Shown piece after piece: positions 11,658 to 22,723 of a stretch of 64,000 nucleotides of DNA. Positions within the stretch are counted from its first letter, which is position 1; each line of letters starts with the position of its first letter. The translations under genes and the position numbers were made by a program. The notes beneath the pieces are model-generated. The model did not search any database. It was given only the letters and a program-made list of their open reading frames with translations, and was not told where the DNA came from. The DNA lies in contig NC_090167.1 in NCBI RefSeq assembly GCF_017916325.1, forward strand, positions 290,501-354,500, read 5' to 3'. Source of the stretch: Leishmania martiniquensis. Taxonomy: Eukaryota; Euglenozoa; Kinetoplastea; Trypanosomatida; Trypanosomatidae.

Positions 11658-12050
11658 ATGCTTGCGCTGATGAGGCGCGCACTAACAACAGCCGAAAAGA
11701 GAGAGAGAGGCGGCAGAGTGGTCGGACTCGCGTTGGTGCTCTCCTTAATGTATGCCTTGACGTTGAGTAAAACCGCGTGGCTCACTGCGCCTTCTTGTTT
11801 GCCGCGCTTTCGTTGCCGCTGCTACGGCTTGGTGCACCTGCTCATAAAGAGAAGCTCAGGGGCGAAAAAAAAGGGTGAGAGGTGTAGGCTGTTCTGTTCA
11901 CCTCTCCTCCCCTCTCGTGACGTCAGCGCTGTGGCGCACGGTGTGATTGAGAACGCCGAAAACGTCGCGATGATCCGCATCGACCACCTCTTCTCTTGGA
12001 CACTGGGAGCGGCAAAATCGAAGAAGAAAAACAACAAATTAGTGCACTGA
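11658..12050 (+). CDS. Doubtful small ORF with one possible membrane segment
   Basis: A 130-codon ATG-initiated frame in the long kinase-cyclin gap. It has a basic N-terminus, a hydrophobic stretch around residues 24-45 and a Lys/Asn-rich tail. A pyrimidine-rich tract lies upstream (about 11540-11610). Third-position composition is less GC-biased than in the clear genes, and no family is recognised. It may be a chance frame in UTR sequence. Confidence 0.18.
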   Translation: MLALMRRALTTAEKRERGGRVVGLALVLSLMYALTLSKTAWLTAPSCLPRFRCRCYGLVHLLIKRSSGAKKKGERCRLFCSPLLPSRDVSAVAHGVIENAENVAMIRIDHLFSWTLGAAKSKKKNNKLVH

Positions 12051-13041
12051 AGGGAACCGAAACACCCTTTTCTTGCGTTGCTTTGCCACCTTCGCCATAT
12101 CAGTTCTTGTGCTTTCCGTTTCTCTCCCTCCGATTGCCTTGCTCAATCCTTCTTGTCGCTTTTTTTGTCTCTCTCTCCGTCTTACTCGCTTCTTCACGGA
12201 TCTATGTTTTTTTTTGCTCTTCTCTCTTCACACACACACACCTAGGCACACTCGCCTGGGTCGCCTCTCCTTTCTCCGTCCTCCTTCTGAGTCTGTCTCC
12301 GTCTCTCTCTCTGTGTGTGTGCCTACCTGCACTTCTTCTATTCATGGCGAGCGAGCGGGCCTCGCGTGTCTCTGGGAGTGGGGCGCTTGTCCTCCTCTCC
12401 ATTTCTACTTCTTGTGATCTTGTGTTTCCTGGATCTGGGTAGGGCTGATACAAGTCATGACACCAAGAAGACTAACTCGGGGCCCCTAGGTGCATCAGCA
12501 CCGTGATGACCAAGCCGCAGAACCGATGAAAGGGCTGAGAGCAGTTAATGAGTCGCCTCTGCTTCATCCCGACGCTCGAGGACCCAGGCCGAATTTCGGT
12601 CACAAGTTACTTATCTGTTTCCCTTCCCACTCTGTCGGACATACGCAGCCGTCGACGTCGCACCGCAGCTCAATATGTCCTTTCATGCGCCCCGTGCACC
12701 TCCTGCTCTTCGACAACCTCGATGAGGCTGCTGTGCGTGTGTCTTGTGTACTTCGCCCGAGTCGGAGGTCTTCCCTCCCTCCTCCCCCGCTCTCTGCTTG
12801 CGCCGACTTCGTTTCTCGCTGATGCCGTGCAGTTGTTCGATTCTCTATTCCTTGCGCCCTTTCCATCGGTCTCGCTTTCTCAGCTTCTTGTTGGCTCACG
12901 CCGCACTGTCGGCTGCCCGCAGGAAATGCGATGTGTCGCAGCCCCTCTCCTTATAATAAGCGCTCGCTCCACCACTTTCTCTCACCCGAGCCCCCTAGTG
13001 ATGTGCCTCTCGCGTGCCTGAGTTGCCGACGGCTGGTGCGG

Positions 13042-13080
13042 ACATATATACATATATACATATATAATATGTATACATGT
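13042..13080. repeat. TA/CATATA-rich imperfect palindromic tract
   Basis: Alternating CATATA/TATAC units ending in GTATACATGT. The tract is largely self-complementary. Confidence 0.7.
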
Positions 13081-15324
13081 CTGTCCTCCTTGGCGGCTCC
13101 CGCGATCAGGGTCGTTAGCACCAGCAGACATACACATACGCGCATAACTTATCCCCCGCACCCTCATTCACACTTGTACGTCTACGCGTGGGAGAGGCGC
13201 TAAGCTGCGCTGCTGGGTGTGACCACCGCCTCACGCACGCAACTGAAGCTGGTGCGCCGCCATACCCAATGGTCGCCAAGTGCCCCTCCCGCTTCCACAT
13301 TCAAAACTCAGCAGGACCGCAGCCGTCCCCTCACTTTTCGCCTTTGACTCTTTCTCTCGGCGTTCATCCTTGCCTGTTGCTCCACTCCCCCCTCCCCAGA
13401 CTCGCTGCCTGCTCCTTCGCCATGCTTCGTCTTCCTCTGTGCGTGTGAGTGTAAGAATTCTGCGGCCGCCATGCTGCTCGTCACGCTCAGCGTGTTTTCC
13501 TGCCGTTCCGCATTCTCGGCACTCTGCGACACAAAAGAAAACGGAGCGCTTTCACGTGCGCGCGGCACGACACTGCAGTTGGCCTTGCGCACTCCCTTTT
13601 CTACCTTCGCTGCCTCTATACACTTGGGCGCGCACACACAGACAGGTGCATGGCGTTTTTTTCTTTCACAACGCGCGCCTTGTCGCCACACCATTGCTGC
13701 CGACCGACGTGTGGCCGATGCAATCACGGCGACGGCTTTACCCTCCCCCTCCTTTTTGCCTCCTCTCTGCGCTGCGTTTTTACTCGTTGATGTCTTCATA
13801 CACACACACATCTACACATCTATATATGATGTCGTCTGTAGATCGATTGCCTTCGAAACATCAGAAGGTGAACAGAAAAAAAAGAATACGTCGACAACAG
13901 CAAAAGAGTGCCGGCCATATATTTTGGGTACACTGCTTGGCTGTAAAGACACACATACTTACCCCCCTAAACACACACTGTGAGAGGAAGAGAAGCGCGC
14001 ACACACATACGTTTCATTTGCGGCGCTCACGGCCAAGTCGCCCAAGACGTTAAGAGAACAACACACGCTCTGGAATCGAGTTGGTGGAGTTGGCGCGCAT
14101 AAGGGCGCTCGCACGCACCTTTGGCGGATACGAACCGGCGAATCGCGTATGCCTCATCCTTTTCTTCACATGGGCATCGAGAAAAAGGAAAGGAATTGCT
14201 GACTATCGTACTACACGACTGATACGCTTGAGGAGGATTTCGTGGCGGGGCACATGCGCATGCATAGGACTGAGAATACAATTTATCGTCTGAATTCCTT
14301 TTTCTTTCCGGACTCTCGCTGCCTGCTCAACACCAGCACTACTCCGGCAGCCAGGCAACCTCGCGCAGAGCGTAACTGAGCTTCTTTGTCCAGCCGCTCC
14401 TCCCCCCTTCCTCTTCCCTCTTCCTCCCTACATCTCTCCAAGTCGCTCACTCTACAATTCCTCTTCATTCCCCCCTTTTTCCGTTGTGGTGCCCTTTCTC
14501 GACGTGTTCCCGCTTGAGTTGCGTGTGCCTTTGCGTGGTACGAGCCTCCGTCTGACGGTGCTTTGTCTCTTTCTCCTCTCTCCGTCTCGAGACCTTCGGC
14601 CTACCGCCTAAGGTCCTCCCAAGGCTCGGGAGCGTCGACGGGGAAAGAGAGAAGGAAAAGAATCGTGGGTGTATTCTGTTTGAGCGTTTTTCTTTTTTTT
14701 ATCGCCTTTACGGGGGCTTTGCTCCTCCGCTCCCGCTTCCATCTCGCGTATCACTTCTACTCGTCCTCGAGCACAGCCCACTCCTTCTACGTCGTTTTTT
14801 TTCTTCTTCGCTCTTTCCACCTTTTTGTGTATGTTGTGCGCGTCCCTGTGCGCTCCATTCTCTTCTGTTCCTCTCTCTCGTGGTCGTTGCTGTTCACCGT
14901 TTTTGCCCTTGGCGCTTTGCGTGTGTATCTTTGCTGTCGAACGCTTCGGTGTAATTTTTGTCCCCATTTCTTGGGCTGGCCTGCCTTCTCTTGTCTTTCC
15001 TCTGTCCGTGTCCAGCAACAACTCTGTTGCGACTGCTGCTGCTGCTGCTCACTCTCTTCTTTTTCCCCTTCGCTGTCTCCATCGGCTTCTTTCGCGACCG
15101 ACACGGACGCGCTCATTTTTGTCGTAGCGTGTGTGCGTCCCCCTCCGTTTCCTGCACGGCGAGCCTGACTGCCGCTCCTCAAGCACTCGGAACCGTTGAC
15201 TGCGTTTGCTTGTGTGATAGGCGCCACCTGGTAGGAGGTTCGTCTGTGAATCATCCATCTCTCTCTCTCGCTGTGTGTGTTCGAAAAGGCCTTGCGGTGG
15301 GGGACACCTCTACGCTTCGCTAGT

Positions 15325-15343
15325 GCTCTCTCTCTTCTTACAG
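15325..15343 (+). promoter_or_regulatory. Candidate SL acceptor for the cyclin gene
   Basis: A short CT run ending in CTTACAG (AG at 15342-15343). It would leave a 5' UTR of about 158 nt before ATG 15502. Confidence 0.5.
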
Positions 15344-15501
15344 AGGGCCGCAAGCAAACGGATCTGTGCGCGAGAGAGTAGTGAGAGCGACGGCAGGCTT
15401 CTGCGCTGTGCAGGTCAAAGCAGTCAACGGTGTAGGCTGACTGGCATCGAGACGATTTTGTGGCTAGCGCTTCCAGTGGCCGTAGGCAGGCGTTGAAAAA
15501 G

Positions 15502-16335
15502 ATGATCTCGATACCCGTAATGACGGATGAGACGGTGGTGCGCTACCACTCGAACATGAACGGTGGCGGCGCCGCTGCGGAAGAGAACGGCGACTACCAC
15601 ACTGCCGTGGATGCAGCGGGGCGCGACAATGGCGGTGAGGCTGCGACTACAGCCGCGGCCCCGCCGATGGCAATGAGCTACTACGGACAATCTTTTTCTA
15701 GCTCGCTTCTTTTTAGAGGAGGCGGTGTGCCTGCTGCGTCGGCGCACTATAGCGCTGCTGTGCCCTGCAGCTGTAGTATTCTAGACGTCGGCGCCGACCC
15801 GGCTCCCATTGTAGCCCCTGTAGACGTCGCCCCACCGGAGATGCCCCCGCTAGCTCAGCTGTGCGCGCTTGCGCTGCAATACCGCTGTGACCTAAGCCAA
15901 GAGCTGGATCAGCACATTCGCTCATGCTTTCACAGCAGCCGCGTCCCGAGCATCTCCCTCTGGGACTACGTGCGACGCTTCGCTAAATACTCAAACTGCA
16001 GCGAGGAGTGCTTTGTCTTAGCCATCGTGCTGATGGATCGGTATGTCTGCAGAACCAAAATTCCGATCACTCTCCGCAATGTCCATAGGCTCTACATCAC
16101 TGCCATGACTTTGAGCGTGAAGTTGCGCGATGACTCTTACTACAGCAATGCCTACTACGCTAGCATTGGTGGTGTGGTGAATGCGGAACTAAATCTCTTA
16201 GAGCTCGAGCTGCTTGATATTGTGCAGTGGTTTACGTGGGTGGAGAAGTCTGTCTATGATGCGTACATAATGCGGCTAGAGGCACTCTTCCGGGATGTGA
16301 TGCCGAAGCGGCTGGTAGCATCACCGACTCGGTAG
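15502..16335 (+). CDS. PHO80-like (U/P-type) cyclin
   Basis: 277 residues. A Gly/Ala-rich, poorly conserved N-terminus (1-110) is followed by a single cyclin box (about 114-258) of the PHO80 type that trypanosomatids use for cdc2-related kinases. The box includes the stretch around SLWDYVRRFAKYSNCS, then VLAIVLMDRY, and the helix with AMTLSVKLRDD. ATG 15502 is the first ATG in frame; upstream codons are open only with non-ATG starts. Expected role: a regulatory partner of a CRK in cell-cycle or nutrient signalling. There is no destruction box clear enough to claim. It sits alone between two large gaps. The family is well supported; the exact cyclin number is not assigned. Confidence 0.9.
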   Translation: MISIPVMTDETVVRYHSNMNGGGAAAEENGDYHTAVDAAGRDNGGEAATTAAAPPMAMSYYGQSFSSSLLFRGGGVPAASAHYSAAVPCSCSILDVGADPAPIVAPVDVAPPEMPPLAQLCALALQYRCDLSQELDQHIRSCFHSSRVPSISLWDYVRRFAKYSNCSEECFVLAIVLMDRYVCRTKIPITLRNVHRLYITAMTLSVKLRDDSYYSNAYYASIGGVVNAELNLLELELLDIVQWFTWVEKSVYDAYIMRLEALFRDVMPKRLVASPTR

Positions 16336-17999
16336 CTAACTGAGGCGTTTCGCGGCGGTCGGACGAAGCGAGAGGCTGAGCAAACGTTTCTTTTTAAAGC
16401 TGTGCGCGCCAGCGTCATCACCACCCACCCCTCACCCCACTGAGGCTTCGATTCCCCCTCCCGTTACGTAACCTGCCGAACTCGTCTGTTGTCGTTGGAG
16501 TTTTTCTTTTTTGTTGGTGCGATCTAGCCGATACGAGTATATATATGTAAATAAGTGTGCGTATGTGTGCATGTGCAGCTCCTCTATTACATATTTGCCT
16601 TGCCCTTCTGCTTCTCCTTACATGCGACCTTACCGGCTCCACACACATGCACACACACTGTTTTATGCTGTGTGCTCGTCGTGCGTGCCCTTCCCCGCCG
16701 CGTCTTTCGCCCTTTCTCCCCGCTTCCCTTTATCCAGACATCCCCATGACGGCATCAGAAGGCAAGGCTCGTGGGCCTATTCATGTAGGCGTCCCCGTGG
16801 GAAGAGGTATTTGGTGTGCAGCTGCACGCAACGGCCACAAGCGCTTCTTCGATCTTTGTACATCGATGTGCTTCTAAGGCACGAGGGTTGAGGATGAGAG
16901 GCAGCGCACTGTGGGGGCTGACGGGCACAAGTGCACATGACATGTAACAGTATTTTTTATTTAAGACCTGGTGCATGCATCTTCAGGGAGCGATGTTCAA
17001 GGTGCAGCAGCTGCACTGCGTTCGCCAATGAAAGCGCCTCCCCCTCCCTTCATTATCCACTCGCCGACGCAGCTGCTTATGCTGCGTGACATTGCTTTAT
17101 AGCCTCCTGCGTGAAAATGTGCCATGTCTGTTGATGATCTGTTTCTTTCTTCTTTCCGTGCCGAGTGTTTTATAGAGTTCCCCTTTTTTGCCCTCTTCAT
17201 GCCGATGCTAGTCTTCTCTTGCTCGTGGCTCCTCTCCTTCCCTCGTCTCTCTCCTGTCTGGCGGTTCTCCTCTGCACCTTTCTTGATTTGTGCTTTCACT
17301 TCCATCGCGTCCTGTTGAGTTGCACGGAGGTGAGCAGTTGCCGATGCGGAATGCCAAGGAAAAAAAGTAGAAGAGATGGTCCTGTGTGTGTGTGTGGGCG
17401 AGTGCATGTGGCAAAGGTGTTGCAGCGCTACCTCATTACGTATGGCGTCGGCAAAAGCGTGTGGGAGAACAGGGGTCCAGCGTTCAGCTGAGGAAGAGAA
17501 AGGGAGAGCGCAAGGGTGCGCAAGGTGAGTCGTCGACCACAACACCCCAGGGTGTGTATGCCTCAGTGGATGTGCTCTTTATGTCTTCTGATTGCTGTTT
17601 GTGCTTGCATGTTTCTCGGCTTCTTTTTTTCTTTTTCGCTCCTCTCCGCCTCAACTTTGGCCGTGCCCCCCACCCCTCTTTAGCTGTGTGTGTGTGTGTG
17701 CGAGACCTTCTCTGTGCCTCTCCATCTCTTTCCCCAGCAAGACGAGAGACGACAGCAACGACGTCACATGCACCCCTACACAGACGTGGACACACGCGTA
17801 GGCGCAGTGGGCGCGGGTAATACCACTGGACCGCACGCCTGTGTGTATCTCTGTGCCCTGGGAGTACATGCCAAACGTGCTCGCATGTATGCCCCCTTTT
17901 TTCGTCAAGGTGCTGATGCGACCATGAAACACGAGTCTCACCTCACGCTACCCAGCCCGTCACGAGTCCACGGTGTGGGTGTCAAGTAGCGGTAGAAAA
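16336..17999. other. Cyclin 3' flank, no gene seen
   Basis: Mixed TG/CA-rich and CT-rich sequence with short AT-rich patches (near 16540 and 16950). No frame with gene-like composition is seen. Confidence 0.55.
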
Positions 18000-18000
18000 C

Positions 18001-18735
18001 ATGCGCTACAGCCATGCAGCCACGCTGTCACCTGAGCACGGCCCCTGCCTCAAGCTCCGCCCGCCCTGCTCCTGCCCCCTCAAGTGGCATCCCAGTCGCT
18101 TTCGTCATGCCGGCGGCCGCCCAGTCCGTCCTCCTCAAGGCGACTCTGGCTCTCCAGACCGGCCGCCCGTGAGGCCTCCATGCTATATGTGCGACTTGAG
18201 CTGGCATGTTGCCCATCGCATGGAAGGCACAAACGTTCTCGCCGTCGCTGGATTTCCCTACGACGTTGCAGAACTGGCTACTGCGATGATCAGTGATAAG
18301 CAGCTCCGACCTCCCTCCGATGTGGGTGCTTGTTCCGGCTGCTCCCAGAAATGCTTTGTCATTGGCAGCGAGAAAAGGGTTTGCCTGACGTCCTCTCGGA
18401 GCGTGGGCCAGCGGTCCATGGAGTCCGACTGCGGTGGCACCCGCCAAGAGAGAGAGCGTTTGCCTGGGTGGGCTTGCTCGATTAAAACCTTGCCGAAGAA
18501 AGACCTGACGGTCACGAGAACGGGGTGTGTGGTGTGTGGGAAGGAAAGAGCTTCAGCATCGTCTGTGATGACCGCAAGTGATGGTGTTGCCTTTTGTTCC
18601 ATCTTTTTGTCGATGGGGCCGTTCCACACGCGTGTAGCAGATCCCCTTCACCTACCCACTCACACAAAAACATTTTTTATTTGTTTGTACGTTCACTTCC
18701 TCCTTTGCGAGAAGCAAAAAGAAAAATGGCGCTGA
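18001..18735 (+). CDS. Doubtful Cys-rich hypothetical ORF
   Basis: A 244-codon frame beginning at ATG 18001, the longest ATG-initiated frame in the cyclin-DysF gap. It is rich in Cys, Arg, Ser and Pro, with pairs such as CYMC and CSGC but no recognisable zinc-finger spacing. Codon use is only weakly GC-biased at third positions. The last 40 codons run into AT-rich, UTR-like sequence. Part of 18000-18500 could be a decayed gene or retroposon remnant. No homologous family is recognised. Confidence 0.25.
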   Translation: MRYSHAATLSPEHGPCLKLRPPCSCPLKWHPSRFRHAGGRPVRPPQGDSGSPDRPPVRPPCYMCDLSWHVAHRMEGTNVLAVAGFPYDVAELATAMISDKQLRPPSDVGACSGCSQKCFVIGSEKRVCLTSSRSVGQRSMESDCGGTRQERERLPGWACSIKTLPKKDLTVTRTGCVVCGKERASASSVMTASDGVAFCSIFLSMGPFHTRVADPLHLPTHTKTFFICLYVHFLLCEKQKEKWR

Positions 18736-21016
18736 TGTAGATGATGCCCAGCGCAGAGGCGGTTCTTCGGCACTGCTGCTGCTGCTGCTGCTAATGCTGG
18801 AGCTCCTCTGTTTACGACTGGTACCTCTCGACTCTCTTCTCATCCAGATGCACGCGTCCTTCCTTTGGTTGGTGTGTGCTGCGGTACGTGTGTGCACAGT
18901 GGTGCGCAGTATTTTTTTCTTTATTGTGTGTGTGTATAGGTCGGCACACTTCTTCACTTCGATGGTGCGTGCCTGCGCGCCTCCTTGTTCATCTTCCCTT
19001 TTTCGTTGTTGTTCAAAGTGTTTTTGACCCCATTCCTCTTCGCTGCCCCCTCTTCCAGTGCCTCACGCCTCACCTGCGCCATCCTCCCGTTCTTCTCTTT
19101 CGCCGTTTTCGCCTCCCTCCCCCATCTCTCTCTCTTGCCCTTTCTATTGTGCTCGTTTGCCCCCCTTTTCTCTCTCTCGTTTTGTTGTGCGTGCGCGCGT
19201 GTACGAGAAGGTTCTCGACCACCCCTCCTCCTCTTCCCCTCCTCTTTTTCTTTGTTTTTGTTGTTCGCTTCCTCTTCTACTACTTATTCGCGGTTACTTT
19301 CTCCTGTCCGTTTCTCCGTTCTCTGTGATGGATGGCGCTGTCGACGCTGTGTCGAGGGTGGATAGGTTTTCCTTCTCGTTCTGCGTGGAAGTGTGCGAAG
19401 TGTGCCGATTACGTTTTTTTTCCTATTTGCGTTGTGGACGGCGGTTGACGTGTGCGCCTTTTTTTTTCACGGCAGCTCTTCTCTCTTGTTTGATTGTGTT
19501 TCTCTGTGAGCGTTCGCTTTTGTTACAGAGGGATTTTTAGTTCGTCGCGCTGCGTTTTCCCTTCTTTTTTTTTATCGGTTCGCGAGCCTCACGGGGGTGA
19601 GGCGATTGTGTCTGCGTCTGTGTGTATATGTGTGTCTTCGGTGATCTGTGCGCGTGTGCACCTTTGCGTGCCTGAACTTCCCTTTGTTTTTGCTGGCGCG
19701 CCTCTGTTTCTCTTTCCGCGTGTGTGTGGGTGAACGGCTCTTTCCCTCTCTCAAGTAACGGGCACAGGTGCTGTGTGGCTGGGCGTGTCTTCTCCCGCCT
19801 CCGGTGTTTGAGTGCATCTTTGTAAGTGCGTGTCGCTTCGACACGCACAGGTGTGAGGAGGTAGTTGGGAGGGCTCACGCTTCTTTGACGCGGCGCGCTC
19901 GCGTCTTTTTGCGGTTCCCTTGTACCGCATCTTCTTTTGGCTTCTCGTGTGCATGCGCCTTCGCGTCGCCGTGTGCTCGACTCTCTTAATGAATGTGGGT
20001 ATGCCATGGCATCCCTACGGCGACGTGCAGCGGGTCGGTCGCACCAGTAGCCTTAAGGGGCGAACCGCACTCATGCCCGGCTGGGCTATATGCGCATAGG
20101 TGCACGTGCGCTCATGCAGTTCACGCCTCTATGTGGCCCTAAATCTTCGCCTTGCGTGAAGCGCACTGGTGGCTGGACAGGAGTGAGCGCGAAAGCAACA
20201 GCAAAACGGCAGAGGCAACGGAGGGAGTGCGTCTATACACAGAGAGAGAGACAGCTGCAAACGACCCTAAGGTGAAACGAAGGGGCAGAGGCAGACGCCA
20301 GTAATTGCGTCTTGACCTTTTCGAGGAAGCTTGAAATGTTCTCAGGAGCTTAGCGCCGGCCCGTGTAAGGGGGAGGGGAATGCCGCCACGCGTTCCTAGA
20401 GACAGTCTCATCTGATTACTTGGGAAAGGCGTGGGGTGGTGAAAGCCTTTATCTTCAGCGTCACACAACTAGAGGTCTTCGCAACGGATAAAAAAGAAAA
20501 GTAAAGGCCGAACGACAGGTGGTCAGCGGATGCACAGACAGTCCCGCTGAGCATTTCTCTTTTTCTTCTCTTTCAGGGAATAGCCGTCTCGTCTGCAAGA
20601 TGGACCGCTCTCACCCCCCTCCCTTTACTCGTTATGAATGCTCCCCGCGCCTCTCCTCTCTCTGCGCGTGTCTTTCCCTCGACATGCGCTGCTTAATTTC
20701 TTTCTCGCTTCTCCTCCTTTTACCTCCCCTTCGCTGGCGCCCCCACCCCTTCCGTGTCAGCCCCCCTCCCTCCCCCCGGGCCCTTCGCGCCGCCCTGCTT
20801 GCGTCTCTCAATCATTGAGTGAGCACCTCGTAGCAGCATACTGACGCCACTGAGGTTCTTCTGTTTTTTTGTCGCTTCTGCGTTTCAACTATTATTTTTA
20901 CCGCCATTTTATTTCCTTCAGCGTAGCACAAGTTGCTTTTTTGCTTCTACCCTCCCTCCGCTCGTGCCTCTGGACACCCCGCAGCGTTCCATATCAGGCA
21001 CGCGCTTTCTTGCTCA
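18736..21016. other. Non-coding spacer with pyrimidine tracts
   Basis: Long C/T-rich runs (18990-19330, 20640-20800, 20930-21016) and GT-rich patches (19610-19740). No gene-like frame on either strand. Confidence 0.55.
18773..18792. repeat. (CTG)n trinucleotide repeat
   Basis: Tandem CTG units, not inside a recognised gene. Confidence 0.85.
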
Positions 21017-21118
21017 CAAGCCCCTCCCCCCTCCTCCTCCTCTCCCCATTCTCAAACCTGTCCTTGCCATCAACGCCGCCTTGCGCGCTGCCGCATCGCT
21101 CTGCTTGCCTTCACGTAG
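21017..21118 (+). promoter_or_regulatory. Polypyrimidine tract and candidate SL acceptor for the DysF gene
   Basis: A CT-rich tract ending in CACGTAG (AG 21117-21118), about 198 nt upstream of ATG 21317. Confidence 0.45.
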
Positions 21119-21316
21119 GAAAGGACACTGCCGTACTTCCCTTGGCCAAGTAGGCGCGACTCATCTTGATTGGTGGTGCTAGACTCGCCTCGAGGCGAAG
21201 ACGTCGGTCGAAGAGAGACCGACGCAACCCGAAGCAAACGCGTCAACGTAGCCGACGACCGTTCTGCACACATACAAACACACCTACAAGAGTGGCAGCT
21301 ACAAGCCCGCCGGAGG

Positions 21317-22723
21317 ATGTCACAGGGTGCGCCCGAAACGGTGCCAATGAGCGCGGAATGGCCCGAGGCGTCGAACACGCTACCCCGCAACGGAAGTACG
21401 TCGTCCTCTGATACCAGCGCCCCGTTCGAGTCCGCGGTGAGACCGGGCCCTACACTTTGGGTGGAGATGTGGGAGAACCAGCGCTGGTATCCTGTTTTAG
21501 GATGGGGGACAAGCCGCTTCCTGAGCGACCTTCCGGCCTTCTGTTTCGTACCGCCGGCGCGTCGCCTCTGCGGGGCCCACCCAGCCGACTTCGAGGCCGC
21601 GTTTTATTCTGTGAACCCTCCTTCTCCCCAGGCTCCCGATCCGCAGTGGGCAGCCCGTCGCATCCTTACGGTGTCGCTACCCGCTGGCTACAGGTGGGTG
21701 GGCTTCTGGGAGGTGTACAGGGAGCACCCACATGGCACTGACATCGCTGGCTGGCGCTATGGAGAGCAGTTCCTGAGGCCCGCCGACAGTGGAAAAGCGG
21801 ACGCCTCCGACAGTGCTTTGCACCGGCACGTTCTGGCGCCTTTCAAAAAGACTCATACGCCCTTGTGTGTTGTCCGCCGTCGCTTGTGGCGCCGTCGCGT
21901 GGCGCTCATGGGGGCGGACGAGCCCGGCCCCTCCCCCGAGGACCTCCTCCTCAGCGACGCAGAACTGCAGGTGCAGTCTTACCTGAGTGAGAAACAGGAG
22001 GAGATGGTTATGGCTGAGCACCTAAAGGAGAAGGAGTTCCGGGCAGCCCAAGCTGGCGAACCGTGGGCGCAGGAGGAGGAGATGCAGGCAGAGGAGGAGC
22101 TGCGCAAGTTCTGCCGCGAGCGCCGGAGCCTGGAGAGTGCGTCGCGCATGCGTAGCACGAACCCGAGCTTCGCGAACCCGTTTAGCGATTGGGAGGAGGC
22201 ATATCGCATCACCTCAGCTGACAGTTGCGACGACGCCCCCTCCCAGGCTGCGGCGCAGCTGAAGGACCAGTACAGCGGTGCCGTGGCAGCCTCGTCGTGG
22301 GCGCGGGACAGTCAGTCGAACCGTGCGGCGGGTGCCGTCTCGTCACCAACTGCGACGGGTGTTGAGGCGACGGTCGCCTACAATGCCACGCCCCTGCATG
22401 ACGGCTGCACCTTCCAGACTTCCAGCGCCACCGCGCCAAGCCGCGTGGACGGTAGCGATTTAGTGGGACAAGGTACGGTTCATGAGTTCGTCGCGTCCAC
22501 TTCGACAGACGGGGCGCTGTGGCTTGCTGACGGTGCTGAAATTGCCGCTCAAAACACGGTGGACAACTTCGTCGCATCCATGCCGACCGACTTCGCTGAG
22601 CTGAACAACGACGACCAATCTGCAGGCGTGTCGATTGGTGGAATCAGCGATCCTACCGAGGCGAATTTTCGCGCGATCTTTTCCCAGTTTATCGCTCCAT
22701 CTGCCGGCGAAAAGCCCTCGTGA
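21317..22723 (+). CDS. Dysferlin/peroxin (DysF) domain protein
   Basis: 468 residues. ATG 21317 is the first ATG in this frame; about 49 further open codons upstream lack an ATG. Residues about 47-197 carry a DysF inner/outer pair. The N-terminal half has the W-ENQRWYP-GW pattern (WENQRWYPVLGW, near 52-63). The C-terminal half has GWRYG and the basic closing motif VVRRRLWRRR. This domain occurs in peroxisomal membrane peroxins (Pex23/30 family), dysferlin/myoferlin and TECPR1. Residues about 205-290 are highly charged and Glu-rich, probably coiled coil. The C-terminal third is Ala/Ser/Thr-rich and repeats the motif TV-x2-FVAS-x2-TD twice. No transmembrane helix is evident, unlike yeast Pex30-type proteins. 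A glycosomal or membrane-contact role is possible but inferred. Confidence 0.82.
   Translation: MSQGAPETVPMSAEWPEASNTLPRNGSTSSSDTSAPFESAVRPGPTLWVEMWENQRWYPVLGWGTSRFLSDLPAFCFVPPARRLCGAHPADFEAAFYSVNPPSPQAPDPQWAARRILTVSLPAGYRWVGFWEVYREHPHGTDIAGWRYGEQFLRPADSGKADASDSALHRHVLAPFKKTHTPLCVVRRRLWRRRVALMGADEPGPSPEDLLLSDAELQVQSYLSEKQEEMVMAEHLKEKEFRAAQAGEPWAQEEEMQAEEELRKFCRERRSLESASRMRSTNPSFANPFSDWEEAYRITSADSCDDAPSQAAAQLKDQYSGAVAASSWARDSQSNRAAGAVSSPTATGVEATVAYNATPLHDGCTFQTSSATAPSRVDGSDLVGQGTVHEFVASTSTDGALWLADGAEIAAQNTVDNFVASMPTDFAELNNDDQSAGVSIGGISDPTEANFRAIFSQFIAPSAGEKPS

Larger units (their letters stand above)
7727..15324. other. 7.6-kb gap with no convincing gene
   Basis: This stretch is mostly alternating C/T-rich tracts (around 8400-8650, 8750-9160, 9760-10080, 10440-10740, 11130-11340, 12060-12420, 12560-13000, 13260-13450, 14280-15200), with purine-rich and microsatellite patches between them. 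Open frames are short or low-complexity. The only slightly gene-like one is listed separately at 11658. It probably holds the 3' UTR of the kinase, the long 5' region of the cyclin, and possibly non-coding transcripts. Confidence 0.55.

Noticed and set aside
21170..21316. N-terminal extension of the DysF protein
   Set aside because: The frame is open but has no ATG before 21317 and lies close to the splice acceptor.
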